A stretch of DNA of 64,000 nt from Sipunculus nudus (Eukaryota; Annelida; Sipuncula; Golfingiida; Sipunculidae). Position 1 is the stretch's first letter, and each line of letters begins with the position of its first letter. The translations under genes were made by a program, and so were the position numbers. Under the pieces are notes generated by a model, which was not told the origin of the DNA, ran no database searches, and was given only the letters and a program-made list of their open reading frames with translations. Below are positions 46,825 through 59,899 of the stretch, one piece after another. The stretch covers positions 48,720,079-48,784,078 of the forward strand of contig CM049309.1 in NCBI GenBank assembly GCA_026874595.1. Reading direction: 5' to 3'.

Positions 46825-48363
46825 ACGCCTTTTGCGACAGCGGACGCCGAGGAAAATCCATGGTTTCAACCATAAATACTTTATGGCATGGATAGATTTA
46901 AGAGCGGTACAATATATCCTGAGTAATTAAGTGCCCCTCTGCCCCCCCCCCCCCCCCAACATCTCAGTGCAGATCTCGCTCCTCCCCAGTTCATTGCATA
47001 TCATAAATTGTTGATGTTTCTGTGCCACAGTTTTGGGGGTGCTTTGTCACTGAAGCCGTGAAGCGTTCGTGGCAGCCATCGGGTACTCTTAGAGTGGCCT
47101 GCTATCACGCGAATTGCTTAAATCACAAATCTGTACTGAATTAAATATTGGTGGTAAAAGAGCAAATTAGTTCGATACATGCAAGAAACACATTATAGGG
47201 GAAGTGGTGTCGGCGAAGTCAGGTGCCCTTCTCAGCCCAAATGTTGGGACGCAAAAGCTTTGACTTGCATTCTGTATTGAGCCGTGTTTCGACTCCCTCT
47301 CTTCTGGCAGAGGCGCCACCTGCCTTTTACACCCATACTCGCCCTTCCGCCAGAGGTCGTTTCTTCTCGAAACTAATCTCTCCTGTTTGGGCCCTGTGGG
47401 ACGGCCGAGACTATTTGTCTCAGCTGTCAAACTTCAAAAGTCAGAATTTGTTACATTTCGGGGAAACAAAAATACAAAATGCGCATACAAAATATTATAT
47501 ATTCGGAAGTTATTACGTAAAGGCCTTGAAACAATTCTTATCCAACACACTTGAAACGGATTACATTTTCCTCTTCCCTACATTTATACCTACAGTATGG
47601 TTTATTAGAAGCCCCGATGCATTATTGGGGTCATATTTTGATCCCAAAAACCCCTAACAGCAGAGTCATACTCGTGCGAGTCCCGAGTCTGCGCAGTGTG
47701 ATCAATACTAAAACTAAGAACCCAAGTCTAGTCCAAAATATTGATAAAGGATCCCGACCATCTTTGAAATATGAAAAAAACTGGAAAACAACCCCCCCCC
47801 CCCCTCCCTTTTTTTCCAATCCGAGAAAGGCCTCAACATGGGGGTATTTGTCTGTAAATTTGATTGGCCCTGAGAAAAAGTGGTCGGTGTCATGTCCAAA
47901 TAGCGTGTCCAGTGAGTCTATGGTATGATAGATTTTAAGGATGAAAAGACTAAATTATTTTATTGGAATTATTAAATTTCATAAGGGGATTTTGTTTTCA
48001 TGAGTTGCGGTTGCGGATAGCTTCTCTCTTGAAAGGCATGGGAGGACTTAATTCGACATTGCATGAAACGCGACAGCAGTGGGTCGATTGAATAAACGGA
48101 AAACAAGTAAAAAATAAAAAAAAATGTGAACTGCTTAAAACATCAGTATTACAGTAAAGAAAGCTCAGTCTTGTTTGTGTATGTGTGTATATGCAAGGTG
48201 TCTTTTTAGGTTTGCGTGGAAAATTTCATCATGAAGGGAGGACGAGATTTGGGTGCCGAACGGAGAAACATTTTCTGCGAGTTATGATTTTTTTTCCGTC
48301 TGTAGCAGTCCGAAAAATTTAAGCTTGTATTTTTGGTACTCAGAAATGAAGGCTGGTCAATCG

Positions 48364-49519
48364 GAGGGGCGGATTCAGAATTTAGGAAAAGGAGGGGTTC
48401 AACCTACAAAAATGGTTGGTTCGGAAAATGAGGGATCCAGGCCGTAAAAATTTTACTGACCCCCCCCCCAAAAAAAAATAATAATAAAATGAAAAAAATT
48501 GCTGCGGATGAAAAAAGGGGGAGGCGGGTTTTCAGGCCCTTTTTTAAATCAGCGCGGGCGATGTTTCGATAAATATGTCATATGATCAGGGATAAGCATG
48601 ATAATAACAGAATTTTTTGCTAAACAGGTAAAAGCACCACATAACAAAGGAAATCTGATGAAAATTGTATTATTTTTTCTTCTTCAAAGATGAAAATAAA
48701 AATTAAAAATTGTTGATGTGGGGGGTTAAAATTGACGCGGGCGGTGGCTGAGAACCATACCTTTTTTTGACCTAATTAACTCTAATAAAATAGATCATTG
48801 TGCATCATCTGCATTTACGTCATTACCTTGTAATGAATGTAGAATATCTGTCCAATCATACGCTCTTTCCATGACGCATTATATATATACCACCTTGTGT
48901 AATAAAATCGGAGGTTGTATATAGAAGCGTCAGATTGCCTCGGGAGCGTAGTCCATCCAGCTCTTCAGAATTGCAGACACAATTTAAAAAATTTTAACAT
49001 TTGAACTGTCAATTAATTACTTTAGATATCTCAGTAATGATTGAATAAATCTGAAAATTCTTTTCGTTTAATGCAATATTTGGAAGGACATGCATCATGT
49101 CCACATGATGTTTCTATCACCAAGAAAAAAAGAAAATCCATCTGATAAATCCTTCACAACTGATTCTGACAGAGTAACAAAAATGACAGCAATCTAAAAT
49201 GATAAGTTCACACATATCAGCTGAGCGTCATGAACCCTTGGTCACCTGTTTTACTGTTTCTAGGTTTTAAAAAGTGTCAGAAAAGGCTACAGCGGCTGGC
49301 ATTTGTTAGAAGATAAAGACTGCTAATCTAGCTCTATTGTTAGGGAGAATTCAACAAACTTTTAGAAGTTATCTATGCGTACTATCTATAAATAACTATG
49401 GCTTGTCGGGCGAAGGCATGCACTCTTGAGTGTTCAAATTACAAACACTTTTTATAGGTCCCGACTCGTGTCTTGTACCTGGGTGGCTTGCGGACCCCCT
49501 CTTTTTGGACCCGCCCCTG
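48364..49519. mobile_element. Possible decayed hAT-like element
   Basis: The left end reads GAGGGGCGGATTCAGAATTT. The right end, on the minus strand, reads CAGGGGCGGGTCCAAAAAGA. Both resemble CAGGGGCGGATCCAG-type termini, but each has changes and no flanking duplication was found. Confidence 0.35.
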
Positions 49520-49793
49520 TGGTGTGATTACGACAGTCCTTTGGGAAAAATTGACCAGGGCCCGTTCCATTACATTTAATCAAGGACCGTCAAAATCGAT
49601 GTGCTCGTTGAGGCAGACCCATTACATCTGAGCTAATTGCCGCCCACTATTGAAGGCGGCCATGTAGCCAGAGACACTCATTGACAATGGATCTATTGCT
49701 TGGTGTCGGGCTGGTTTACAATCATAATATAGTGATAATGCAGCTTCATTCTCCCTTAAAATGGAATCGAGCTCCAAATCATCCAGGCCCTAA

Positions 49794-50009
49794 AGTGCTG
49801 TCACTGTCAATACATCGCAACCCTCTGAAGTGCCGCCGATGTGCCACCTGGAAAGAAAATATGACCTCCCTGACCTGTATAAGTTTGTATCCTATGCTGG
49901 TATTCAGCATCGTAAAGGATCTGATTTCAAAGTTGTAGGTTTCCCGTTCCAAGCCATGCCAGTGGCGGAAATTGGCGACACCCACATGGAATTATACAAC
50001 TACTTCTAA
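49794..50009 (+). pseudogene. Coding-like fragment, unidentified
   Basis: A 71-codon open stretch with balanced, protein-like composition, including YDLPDLYKFVSYAGIQHRKG, then SDFKVVGFPFQAMPVAEIGD, and ending ELYNYF before TAA. A stop (49791-49793) precedes it and there is no convincing start, so it is an old gene fragment, a final exon of an unknown gene, or chance. I do not recognise the family. Confidence 0.25.
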
Positions 50010-51444
50010 TCCACAGTTTCACTCTGGTCCCGTTTGACACCTGGATTATGGTAGAACCCACGTAGGCCTATACAGAAGCTGAAATAACGCCTGCCAAATC
50101 ACTTGATCGCTCTGTGCAGATTATTTGTAAATAGCGCAAATTAGCTTTGATTTAATTCTGTTTTTACTCTGTTATTTTACTTTTTAACAGCACTTAATTT
50201 TAAAAGAGTCCTGAGATTTGAATATGCTATATTCTAACACAATCCAGTAAAAAAAGGAACTAGAATGAGACAATATATTATTGTACATGCGTCCACCTCT
50301 TTGAATACTTCGTCAATATGCCATGCATATATATCTTCACGCAGAGGCATGTGGAATATGCACTTTTCTGACTTTTTGGGCCATATAAATATATATATAA
50401 GTAGTTTGTGAAACGCATCCTTATGTAGTTTGTGATAAAATGGGGGAATTCTAAAATAATATTTAGAATTCCTCGATGTATTAACATGTGCGAAAGGTCG
50501 AACGCCAGTCTTCTAGATACCAAATTTGCCTTTAAAAAGGTAATTTAATATATGCTTAAAATTAACTAATTTCCTGACAGATAAACACTATTACCAACAA
50601 AAACACGAGGTGTGATTGTTAAAAAGTCGTTGATACTTGCATGAGCAATGTTAACTGGACTTCAGCTACAGAAAATCCCCATGCATGTGACAACTTGTTC
50701 TCACCAAAAGGTTAATATTATTGACACCGTCAGCAAATTTTCAGGAAAGAGAACAAACAGCATGTATAATGCTATGTTTAACTGTTTTTTTTTCAAAATT
50801 TTGTCCGTGACGTCACACTTTGCATCAGCCAGTTAAATCGGGAGTTAGTCTATGTTCTGGATGCAATGCTCTCGTAAAAAAAAAAAAAAAAAAAAAAACA
50901 CGTGCTTACCTAACCTTATGTTATTTCAACCCTTCTTGACCAAAGTATGACGGCATGGGCGCAGAAGAAGGAAAACTGCATGGCTGATTGATTTTGGGAA
51001 GACTGAGTTGTATATTACGTGGGAGTGTACGGAAGATAAACAAGGTTTCGTGTTTCCTCCTTCAGGCCGTCTCTTTAATAGCAGTATAAACATAAACCCA
51101 TCGATTATAAATGTTCTCTCATCTTTCAAGCGAGAAGTTGCGTCCGCGATGCCGAAGGTGTTGAAAGATGGTGATAATGAGCAAACTGCAGTTTCCTTTT
51201 CCGCAATTTTCTGCAGGTGGCCCGGTTACGGAACAATAGGAAAATAACTGCTCAGGGCACTCCAACCTAAATATACTTGTTGTGTCTGGAGCATGCCCAC
51301 TCAGAGATTGTGTGTTTGAAAGTCACAATTTCCTTCATTTTGATACATTTGCTGGGTTTTATACACGATACATGTTTGACTCCAGGGAATGTTGTGAAAG
51401 CTCACAGCAGATACTCCCAGATTTATGTCTGCCTACAGCTGTAT

Positions 51445-54400
51445 GACTCTCCCAGTGGCGTACCTAAGGGGGGGGGGGGGCGGCACATTTTGGGGGGCGG
51501 CATTTCGAGGATTTAGTATAATGAGTGGCACAAGGAATTCCTCAAAAAATACAAGTTTGTCGTTTTTATCCCATGTTCAAGTATTCCAGGGTTTATAAAC
51601 TGGAAAATGGAACATACCAAATGATAAGCGAACGCTTTGTACATTTTTTTGGGGCGGCATTTCTGGGATTTCGTATAATCAGTGGCACAAGGAGTTCTCA
51701 AAATGTACAGATTTGGCCTTTTTGTCCCATGTTCAAGTATTCCAGGGATTATAAACTTGACAATGGAACCTACCAAATGATTAGAGAACATTTTGTACAT
51801 TTTTATGGGCGGCATTTCTGGGATTTCGTATAATCAGTGGCACAAGGAGTTCTCAAAATGTATAAATTTGGCCTTTTTGTCCCATGTTCAAGTATTCCAG
51901 GGATTATAAACTTGACAATGGAAGCTACTAAATGATTAGAGAACGTTTTGTACATTTTTTATGGGCGGCATTTCTGAGATTTAGTATAATCAGTGGCATA
52001 AGGAGTTCTCAACAAGTACAAATTTGGCCTTTTTGTTCCATGTTTAAGTATTCCAGGGATTATAAACTGGACAATGAAACCTACCAAATGATTAGCGAAC
52101 GATTTGCACATTTTTTTGGGCGGCATTTCTCGGATTTAGTATAATCAGTGGCATAAGGAGTTCTCAACAAGTACAAATTTGGCCTTTTTTGTTCCATGTT
52201 CAAGTATTCCAGGGATTATAAACTGGACAATGGAACATACCAAATGATGAGCGAACGATTTGTACATTTTTTTGGTCGGCATTTCTGGGATTTCGTATAA
52301 TCAGTGGCACAAGGAGTTCTCAAAATGTATAAATTTGGCCTATTTGTCCCATGTTCAAGTATTCCAGGGATTATAAACTTGACAATGGATCCTACTAAAT
52401 GATTAGAGAACGTTTTGTACATTTTTTATGGGCGGCATTTCTGATATTTAGTATAATCGGTGGCATAAGGAGTTCTCAACAAGTACAAATTTGGCCTTTT
52501 TGTTCCATGTTTAAGTATTCCAGGGATTATAAACTGGACAATGGAACCTACCAAATGATTAGCGAAGGATTTGCACATGTTTTTGGGCTTCATTTCTCGG
52601 ATTTTGTATAATCAGTGGCATAAGGAGTTCTCAAAAAGTACACATATGGCCTTTTTGTCCCATGTTCATGTATTCCAGGCATTATAAACTGGACAGTGGA
52701 ACCTACAGAATGATTAGCGAACGAATTGTACATTTGTGGGGGGCGCCATTTCTGGGATTTATTATAATCAGTGGCATAAGGAGTTCCTCAAAAAGTTCAA
52801 ATTCGGCCTTTTTGTCCCTTTTCAAGAATTTCAGGGATTAAACAGTTGGCAGTGGAACCAACCAAATTATTTGCGGACGATCTCTATAGAGGCTATACGC
52901 AAAAAAAGAAATACATATCTGTAGTTATTCTTTGTTAAGATCTGTGGTCTTGCATTGTCAGAACGCATTCGATAAACTGACTAATCATGCAAAAAGCCTG
53001 CATTTCAGGGCGGTCGTCGTGTACAGAAATCCCTAGCAGCAGCTGATAATCACCAGGGAAAAACCCTGCCAGAAGACCAATGGCCCCCCTGTGGGGGGGG
53101 GGGGGGGGTAGGGTGTCTGTCATACACATTGTGCGAAAAATATTTTGACGAATTGTGTTACTCCTTCCTTTTAAAGTATAAACAATTTTCATTCTTGAAC
53201 CCCTGAATTCCCGAAATTCCAGGATATTTAAACAGCCTGAAACAACCTGAAACGCCCTTTTTCCACGATTCTTCATACTCTAACATCAGTCTTGTTAAAA
53301 TACAGACGTTTACACTATCGTGTATATAATGAGTACTACCTATAAATGCCTGTGTCTTTTGATTAACCAATATGGCCTGCATGATCTTTTATGTAACGTA
53401 AATAAAAACAATAAACACCCAGGCCTATGTAGGAATTATTTAACTTTAAAATATAATTCTATTATTACTGTCCGGCGGGATGAATCCCCCTGGTCGCTTA
53501 GCCAATGTCCAATATACGTATCAAGTATCAGTTTTAACTTTTAGAGTTCAAAACTTAAATTAAAGATATATTTACCTGTACTGTTAATTCTGTTATTAAC
53601 AATTTAATTATCCACTACCTTCAGACACTTGTTGTATATTATGACAAATCATTTGAAATTAAATTATAATATATATTTAAATTATATCATTACTTGAAAT
53701 TTATTTAAATACTTTTTGAATAACAAAATAAAATAAAATAAATAAAACCATCATCAAATATCATAAATAAAACCTCACAAAGTGCATAATCACTATAATT
53801 CTTAAATGATTTTGATGTAGCCTTGAAATGAGGTATGTTTTTAACTTGGAGGATTTTTTAATCAAACAAAGTCAGTTTGTCCAAACAGTGGATTTTTTAT
53901 ATGAAAATATTAAACATGCCCTGCCTACATATATAGGCTTAACTCATGAATTATGCTTTTTTAGGAAAGACTAAAGTGCCTTGCATGCAGCAGTACCATG
54001 CATATCTCAATAGCTCTATTAGGTGTACCTGCTGTCATATGCGTTAACAAGAGATGGAATTATAAATGTGACAAGGTATTTGTATACGTTGAGAGTGGAA
54101 TAACACTCACCAACTAAAGTTTTTTCCCCAAGCTGAGTATAAAGTAATCATGAACAGTGTTTACATGAATGATGAAAGTTTAATTTCACACATTAAATGT
54201 GTATCCTGCGGTGTAATCTGTTTATAGTTACAATTTATTCGTTTTATTCCTTTCTGTTTACTTCATGATAAAAAATAATTGTTTGAGCTTCGAGCGATCT
54301 TTTGATTTACATTAGCAAAGAGATTTCTGCTCTTTAATATGTGGCGGAAGAATTCCCTGCCAGTGAATCCATATAATTGCGTTGTGGTCAAATACAAGCC

Positions 54401-54528
54401 TGTAACAAGGACATTTGACACGATATATTTTAATATGTTATCCAGGTTTGTAATGTTTTGTTAGAAGGGCGGTAATTTCTAAGACCGCCCCGGGCGGCAA
54501 TGAGGCTAGGTACGCCGCTGGACTCTCC
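51445..54528. mobile_element. 3.07-kb hAT-type element carrying a satellite array
   Basis: CAGTGGCGTACCTA at 51453 is inverted at the right end, where the minus strand reads CAGCGGCGTACCTA from 54520. The perfect 8-bp duplication GACTCTCC lies at 51445-51452 and 54521-54528. An 8-bp duplication with CAGNGGCG ends indicates the hAT superfamily. No transposase frame exists, so it is non-autonomous. The left third is filled by 156-bp tandem units. The remainder (about 52900-54480) is AT-rich and unidentified, with a G-run at about 53092-53108. Confidence 0.85.
51480..52870. repeat. 156-bp tandem array inside the hAT-type element
   Basis: About nine units of 155-156 bp. The landmark AGTGGCA falls near 51524, 51681, 51836, 51992, 52147, 52303, 52459, 52614 and 52770. 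Units share TTGGCCTTTTTGTCCCATGT, AAGTATTCCAGGGATTATAA and GGGCGGCATTTCTG. Units 3 and 4 closely match units 6 and 7, respectively, implying a three-unit (about 467-bp) higher-order duplication. The repeat core GGGCGGCATTTC also occurs just inside the left terminus, so the array probably arose from subterminal sequence. Open frames here on both strands only read the repeats. Confidence 0.9.
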
Positions 54529-57253
54529 AGTAAACTCAAGACACCGCCAATGCTAATAAAGAGAAGAATGGCATTATCGGCGAAGTAATATTGGTGGAGC
54601 CAAATTGTAGACTACATATATATGGTATTAAAGGGTGCGAGGTGCCCGAGTGGGAGTAAGCGTGGTGGAAGGGGTACACCACTCCCTGGCGGGATATCAT
54701 TTTTTTTAATGACACATAAATTATGTCAAAAGATACAAGTCCAAGTGCTTGATCTTATATTATGTAAATCTATTACTTTACCTTAATGCTGATAAACAGT
54801 ATTAAAATATAATTGTGGTAATAACATTGCCTAGGCCTATACTTGATAATAGTATCTAAACTGTAACTAAAGCATTCGATTAATAAATAAAATATTTATG
54901 CATTATTTGATATTATGAGACTTTTTTATCCATCATACAATGCCGTCTATTGATTGGTTCCAAGAAACCTCTTAAAATGTCGTTGGTACCCGAATCATGA
55001 TTCGGTAAAACACGTCTGTGGCTTCGCAGCTGCGCGAGTCTAACGACCGTATCACTTTATATTGAGCAGAGGTTACGCGTTCCCTTTACTATACTGCCTG
55101 TCTGTTTGTTTGTTTGTCCTCACGATAACGCTACAGATAGAATAGTGGCTAAATACATTTGCATAGAACGTCTTTTATGGATATATGAAAGTAAGTTCGG
55201 ACCTGACCACAGTGACAATATTTCTAGACACTTGGAAGGATTTCGTGCCAGGTATTTGAACTTATCCACTGACTCATGTAACAAGCCTCTGCCTTGGTGG
55301 ACGTTTGTAGGTGTTAAGGTTTACCGAATGTCCGTATAAGGAGCTATAAAATTTGCTCTCATCTGGTAGCAAATTGTAGTACTCGTTCAGTTAGCCTGTT
55401 ACCGTTAAAGCATTCGGCCTCGGTCATGAATTATGTACTAACATGATTTTAAAAGCCTGAGGTGCTCAGACTGATGTGTTCGTTTCGTTACTTAGAAAAG
55501 TGAGCCACATTGCCCTTTTTCTGGGTTTCCGAGTTCCAGCTGTCAGCATATCAGGTTTGAACCTCCCAAATCCTGCGGTTCCGATTTGTACACGAAAAAG
55601 GCCCATCGCCACAGCTGGTCTGAAATCCGACTATAATAAAATCATATTTATTGTCTTCAAAGTAATATGATAATCAATACATTAAAAATAATTTAGTAAT
55701 ATAAGTGTAAGTGATAGAAATTTATAAAACATGTATATGGAATAGGGCCGAAGTCTGTCCTATATATATCAGGATTTATGATACTCTTGTATATATTTAT
55801 TGTTAACAATCTGCCATTTCGATTTTCATGGGAAACAGTCGCAGAAACTGAGAAGCTTCCAGCATCTTAGATATATCTTATTTCTTCCCCTTGAGGCCCA
55901 TTTTTCCGACATCCCAAATGTCATTATGTAGGGTTTTACACATCTGATGATATCTGATCTTTTATCTCTGTTACTCTGTTTAATTAGTGGAGCTTAAATT
56001 CCAAGTACCCGATACATATTGGTTGGTGGGAGGTTACCATGGTACTTTTTAGACTCGCATGCACCTGCGACTGGAGACATCGTGATTTTTAAAATAATTA
56101 AAAAGAATAATTTAAGATGCTTTCTACAGATGTATCGATGAATCCTTACATGGATATTCATGGAACTTCAGCTACTATCAGTGCCGTAGTACTTAAGACT
56201 GGACTTTTTCAGGGATTTGGACTTGGATTCCATGGTCCTGGACTTGTACTTTAGCTTAGAGGTGCAGTCCATTTAGAGTCCAGTGGAATATAAACTTAAA
56301 ATTAAAGTAAGAATAGGAGTGAACTAACATAAAAATATCCATAATTGTCTCAAATTAAATTGTTCAAATTCTTGAAAACATAATTTTGCTTGACTCGGAG
56401 TTTGACTCGGTTTCTAAAAGACTTATTCGAAGGGGATGGATTTTGACGTGAATTGTAAAGACTCGACCAGCCTGGACTCTGACTTGCTGTCCGACCTGGA
56501 CGGTGTGTACATCACGGACTCCAGTTCAAAGCCACCCCTAATACCTATGAATTTATATGCTTCTCGACTCGGACAAAGAAATAACTTTTTAACACGAAGG
56601 TATGGATTCCAATGAAAAACGGGATGGTGATCCAGCTTACCCCGAAAATATAATGGATTATTCGTTGAACATTACCGTGACCATTTAAGAAATTTCATCA
56701 CAGTCCGTTCAGAACGTTTCGCATAAACTTGCTAAAAGACACTCGGACTATGGTGAACTAGGGGATATAATAATTATATTTGGAGAATTAAGGCATATAT
56801 ATCAAATTTTTGGTTTGATGAGAACACATGTCAGTATCTGTCAGTATATAAGTTTGAACATCCCATATCCCACGGTTGATAATAATACTTATGAAGGGAG
56901 CGGTCTTCCTGTGGACAAGGGGATCTATCGATGTTAAAAGGTATATAATTCTATGAATTAAAAATTTAATACAGTGATGAAAATTACCTCTAAAATTCAA
57001 TGGATTGTTCCTTGGGCGTAACCCTAACAAATTGCATTCATAACCTTTTTGCGTATAGTTGCTAGCAGAAAAACCAACCAACCTTACTTCCCTGGTGGGA
57101 GTTTAAATGTCACGTATAAAATCTATTTCGAAAATAGTAAGGGATGACCGATTTTACTGTGAAAAATAGAAAATAATTAAATGATCAAGGGCAAAATATC
57201 GAAATTTATGTTATCCACTGTTTAACCTGTCCTGGTAATGTCATTTCTCTAGG

Positions 57254-57257
<4 letters not shown>
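54529..57257. other. Gene-free stretch
   Basis: No supported gene. A degenerate region rich in GGACTTGGA/GAGTCCA words at about 56195-56530 resembles one at 60410-60760 and may be a decayed dispersed repeat. The small frames at 55106-55670 have no recognisable domain. Confidence 0.4.

Positions 57258-57319
<62 letters not shown>
57258..57319. repeat. (TA)n microsatellite
   Basis: 62 bases of uninterrupted TA. Confidence 0.95.
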
Positions 57320-57322
<3 letters not shown>

Positions 57323-57978
57323 CACTTGCAAGATCTCTATTATTAGAATTTCCTAGAGTTATATTTTATAGTATTACCCTTTCCGCACTAGCATGAATAT
57401 ATGATATCTCAAGGAACATTGTTGTAATATAGTACGGAAAAAAATAGGCAACACAAAATAGTCATCTTTTATGAAGAATTTCAAAATAAATGTATACCTA
57501 TGTTTTGTTCATCACAATTGAACCAACAATGATCGTATTATGTTCCCGGTTAAGCATATGTGTGTGAAAAAGCATATTTTCTGGTATGCATGACAATCAA
57601 AATTCTTTGTTTCGTAAATCATGATCGGCGTGTTAATTTAATTTGATATAGTATGCGCAGAGCACGATGTTATGAGATATGACGTCACAGAGTTCGTCTT
57701 TGATACGGAGGGCGGAACACTGATTAAAGGAACTGTGCCTTTTTACTGAAGTTTGGCATAAACGATATACGCCTATCACGTTAAGGTGTGGAAACCATGA
57801 ACCATGAGATTAATTAGGAAGTATGTGGGGAAAATTCACAATCCCCCGCCTGACAACCCCCAACTTGAAATAAAGTTTTTCTCAAAATCTCCTCTTGACA
57901 TCCCCCTCCTTTTTGCATAGTTCAAAGACAAACAACCATCTACCATGTGTCACATTTTTTACTCCGATTTCAATTTAA

Positions 57979-58455
57979 AAAGAGGACCAGTTGAACACCA
58001 GTGTGGGTTGATTTAATAACAGGATCAATTGGATCCTAAACCAGTGTGGGCTGATTAAATAACATGATCGATTGAATCCAAACCACTATGGGCTGGTTTA
58101 ATAATAGGATCAATTGGATCCTACACCAGTGTGGGTTGATTAAATAAGAGGATCAATTGGATCCTATACCAGAGTGGATTTATTAAATTACAGGATCAAT
58201 TGGATCCTATATTGGTGTGGGCGGATATAAATAACAGTATCATTTGGATCCTACACCAGTGTGGGTTGATTAAATAACACGATCGATTTGATACTATAGC
58301 GGTGTGGGCTGATTTAAATAATAGGATCAATTGGATTCTATATCAGTGCGGGCTCATTTAAATAACAGGATCAATTGGATTCTATACCAGTGTGGGTTCA
58401 TTTAAATAACAGGATCAGTTGGATCCATCACCAGTGTTGGTTGATTTAAATAACT
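57979..58455. repeat. 43-44-bp minisatellite with GGATCC core
   Basis: About eleven units of the form AGGATCAATTGGATCCTATA followed by CCAGTGTGGGTTGATTTAAATAAC. GGATC occurs twice per unit, making a small inverted pair (GGATCAATTGGATCC). Units are contiguous with no unique spacers. Confidence 0.9.
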
Positions 58456-59426
58456 GAAATATTCTGGAGCTTAAGTTCACAGTCAAGTTGTAGCATTGGT
58501 TATTCGATATATCTCAGGAGCTATTGCCTCAGACCATTATGGTTACATTTATTAGAAGTCATATGTTCATGATGTTTTGCCCTCATGGCCATTGTGTGTG
58601 ACTAAGTAACATGCAATGTACTTTGGTCTGTCTGTTACACATACACACTGAATCCAGATTTATTTTTAATAATCCTGTCAATCAACTTGTCTATCTCGAT
58701 TCTTCAGTATTTTTTTATAACAACAGTTGTGTCAGTAAAAATGAAAATTGAGAATGAGTAAAAAAAAAAACACTGTCAGTTTGCATTACAAACAACCATA
58801 TACCTCATTTGTGTGGAATGAATGAGGTATTCACTGCCGTTTCTCAGTATTTTCATGACAGATACTAGATTTTCAAGAATTGATCTCTTTCTCTCTATAA
58901 TTTGCAAATGAAAGAATACAGTAATAAAACTTGATTGAAACAAGATACATTCTTTACGTTTTTTTTAAATTACTTTCATACCAATATATTTAATAAACAG
59001 ATGTTTATTGGCGCCCCCCCCCCCCCTCCAAAAAAAAAAAAAAATAACGTAGCCCCTGGATACGCCTCCTGTAGCTTAATAGAGTGATAAATATGTTTGT
59101 TTTAAACACCATCTGGTAATAAACCTTCCACGTGATTAATTCCGGCTGAGATGCATCCTGGTAGGATAGAGGTACCAGGTGCGATTTATTGTCCGCTTAT
59201 TCTGAGTGTTGTTTCTTCTACGGTATTACTTGAAGCTTGGAAATTATATCCCAGAAAAAGTCCATTTTGTATATATTTTCAAAACCACTGACGAGAATCA
59301 AGGTCTATGATCACGTGTCAAACCCAGACAAGCTATTGGATGCTGCTTGTATGAACCAAAAAAGAAACCAGCTAACGCTCTGCGCAGTATCTCACACTTG
59401 TGCTCTCGACTCTGCTGATAAGGAAC
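58456..59426. other. Gene-free stretch with a possible transposon end
   Basis: No gene seen. At about 59011-59070 a C-run and an A-run are followed by GCCCCTGGATACGCCTCCTG, which on the minus strand reads CAGGAGGCGTATCCAGGGGC, the style of a hAT-like terminus. The partner end was not found. Confidence 0.35.
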
Positions 59427-59899
59427 GCAGGTTGCAGATTACTATCACGAATGGTGGCCTTGGGACACCGGGCGGCCTCAGGCCACCAGCTCACTGTGCA
59501 CCCTTCTCGATCTGTTTCCTTCCGCCAATATCGTAAAGAGTTCCATGAAAGAACACCGAATTCAGACTATAATAGTATATTTAGTTTGTATATTTCTTTC
59601 ACTCAAAAACACCATAGGTATGATACATTCTGTATACCCTGGTGGCCTAAGGACACCACATGTATATCCTTGTGGCCTAAGTACACCACAAGTATGATGC
59701 TGTATACCTTGGTGCCCGAAGGACAACACATGTATAATGCTGTGTATCCTGATGGCCTAAGGACACCACAGGAATAATGCTGTATACCCCGGTGGCCCTA
59801 GGACACCACATGTATAATGCTGTGTATTCTGGTGGCCTATTGGCCTGCGGCCACCCGGTGTCCCAAGGCCACCATTCACGATAGTAATCTGCCACCTGC
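59427..59899. repeat. Minisatellite closed by ~60-bp inverted arms
   Basis: The left arm (59427-59487) includes GCAGATTACTATCACGAATG, then GTGGCCTTGGGACACCGGG. The right arm (59831-59899) is its inverted copy with few changes. Between them lie about five and a half units of 40 bp (about 59628-59835), such as GGTGGCCTAAGGACACCACA plus TGTATAATGCTGTATACC. The unit core GGTGGCC...CCAC resembles the arm sequence, so the array may have grown from one arm. The whole can fold as a long hairpin. Confidence 0.85.

Larger units (their letters stand above)
46825..51444. other. Gene-poor stretch with repeat debris
   Basis: C-runs at about 46942-46957 and 47790-47803, and a 23-base A-run at 50876-50898 that could be an old retroposon tail. 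The overlapping frames at 47167-47928 on both strands show no domain. A coding-like fragment at 49794-50009 and a possible hAT-like element (48364-49519) are listed separately. Confidence 0.45.

Noticed and set aside
47167-47928. Overlapping 87-144-codon frames on both strands
   Set aside because: No domain, mutually overlapping, and running through C-run and repeat debris.
51513-52611. Several 60-100-codon frames on both strands that look like a small gene family
   Set aside because: They are readings of the 156-bp tandem units, which stay open in more than one frame.
57979-58455. Regular array considered as a CRISPR
   Set aside because: Units are contiguous with no unique spacers, and the context is an intron-bearing eukaryotic genome.
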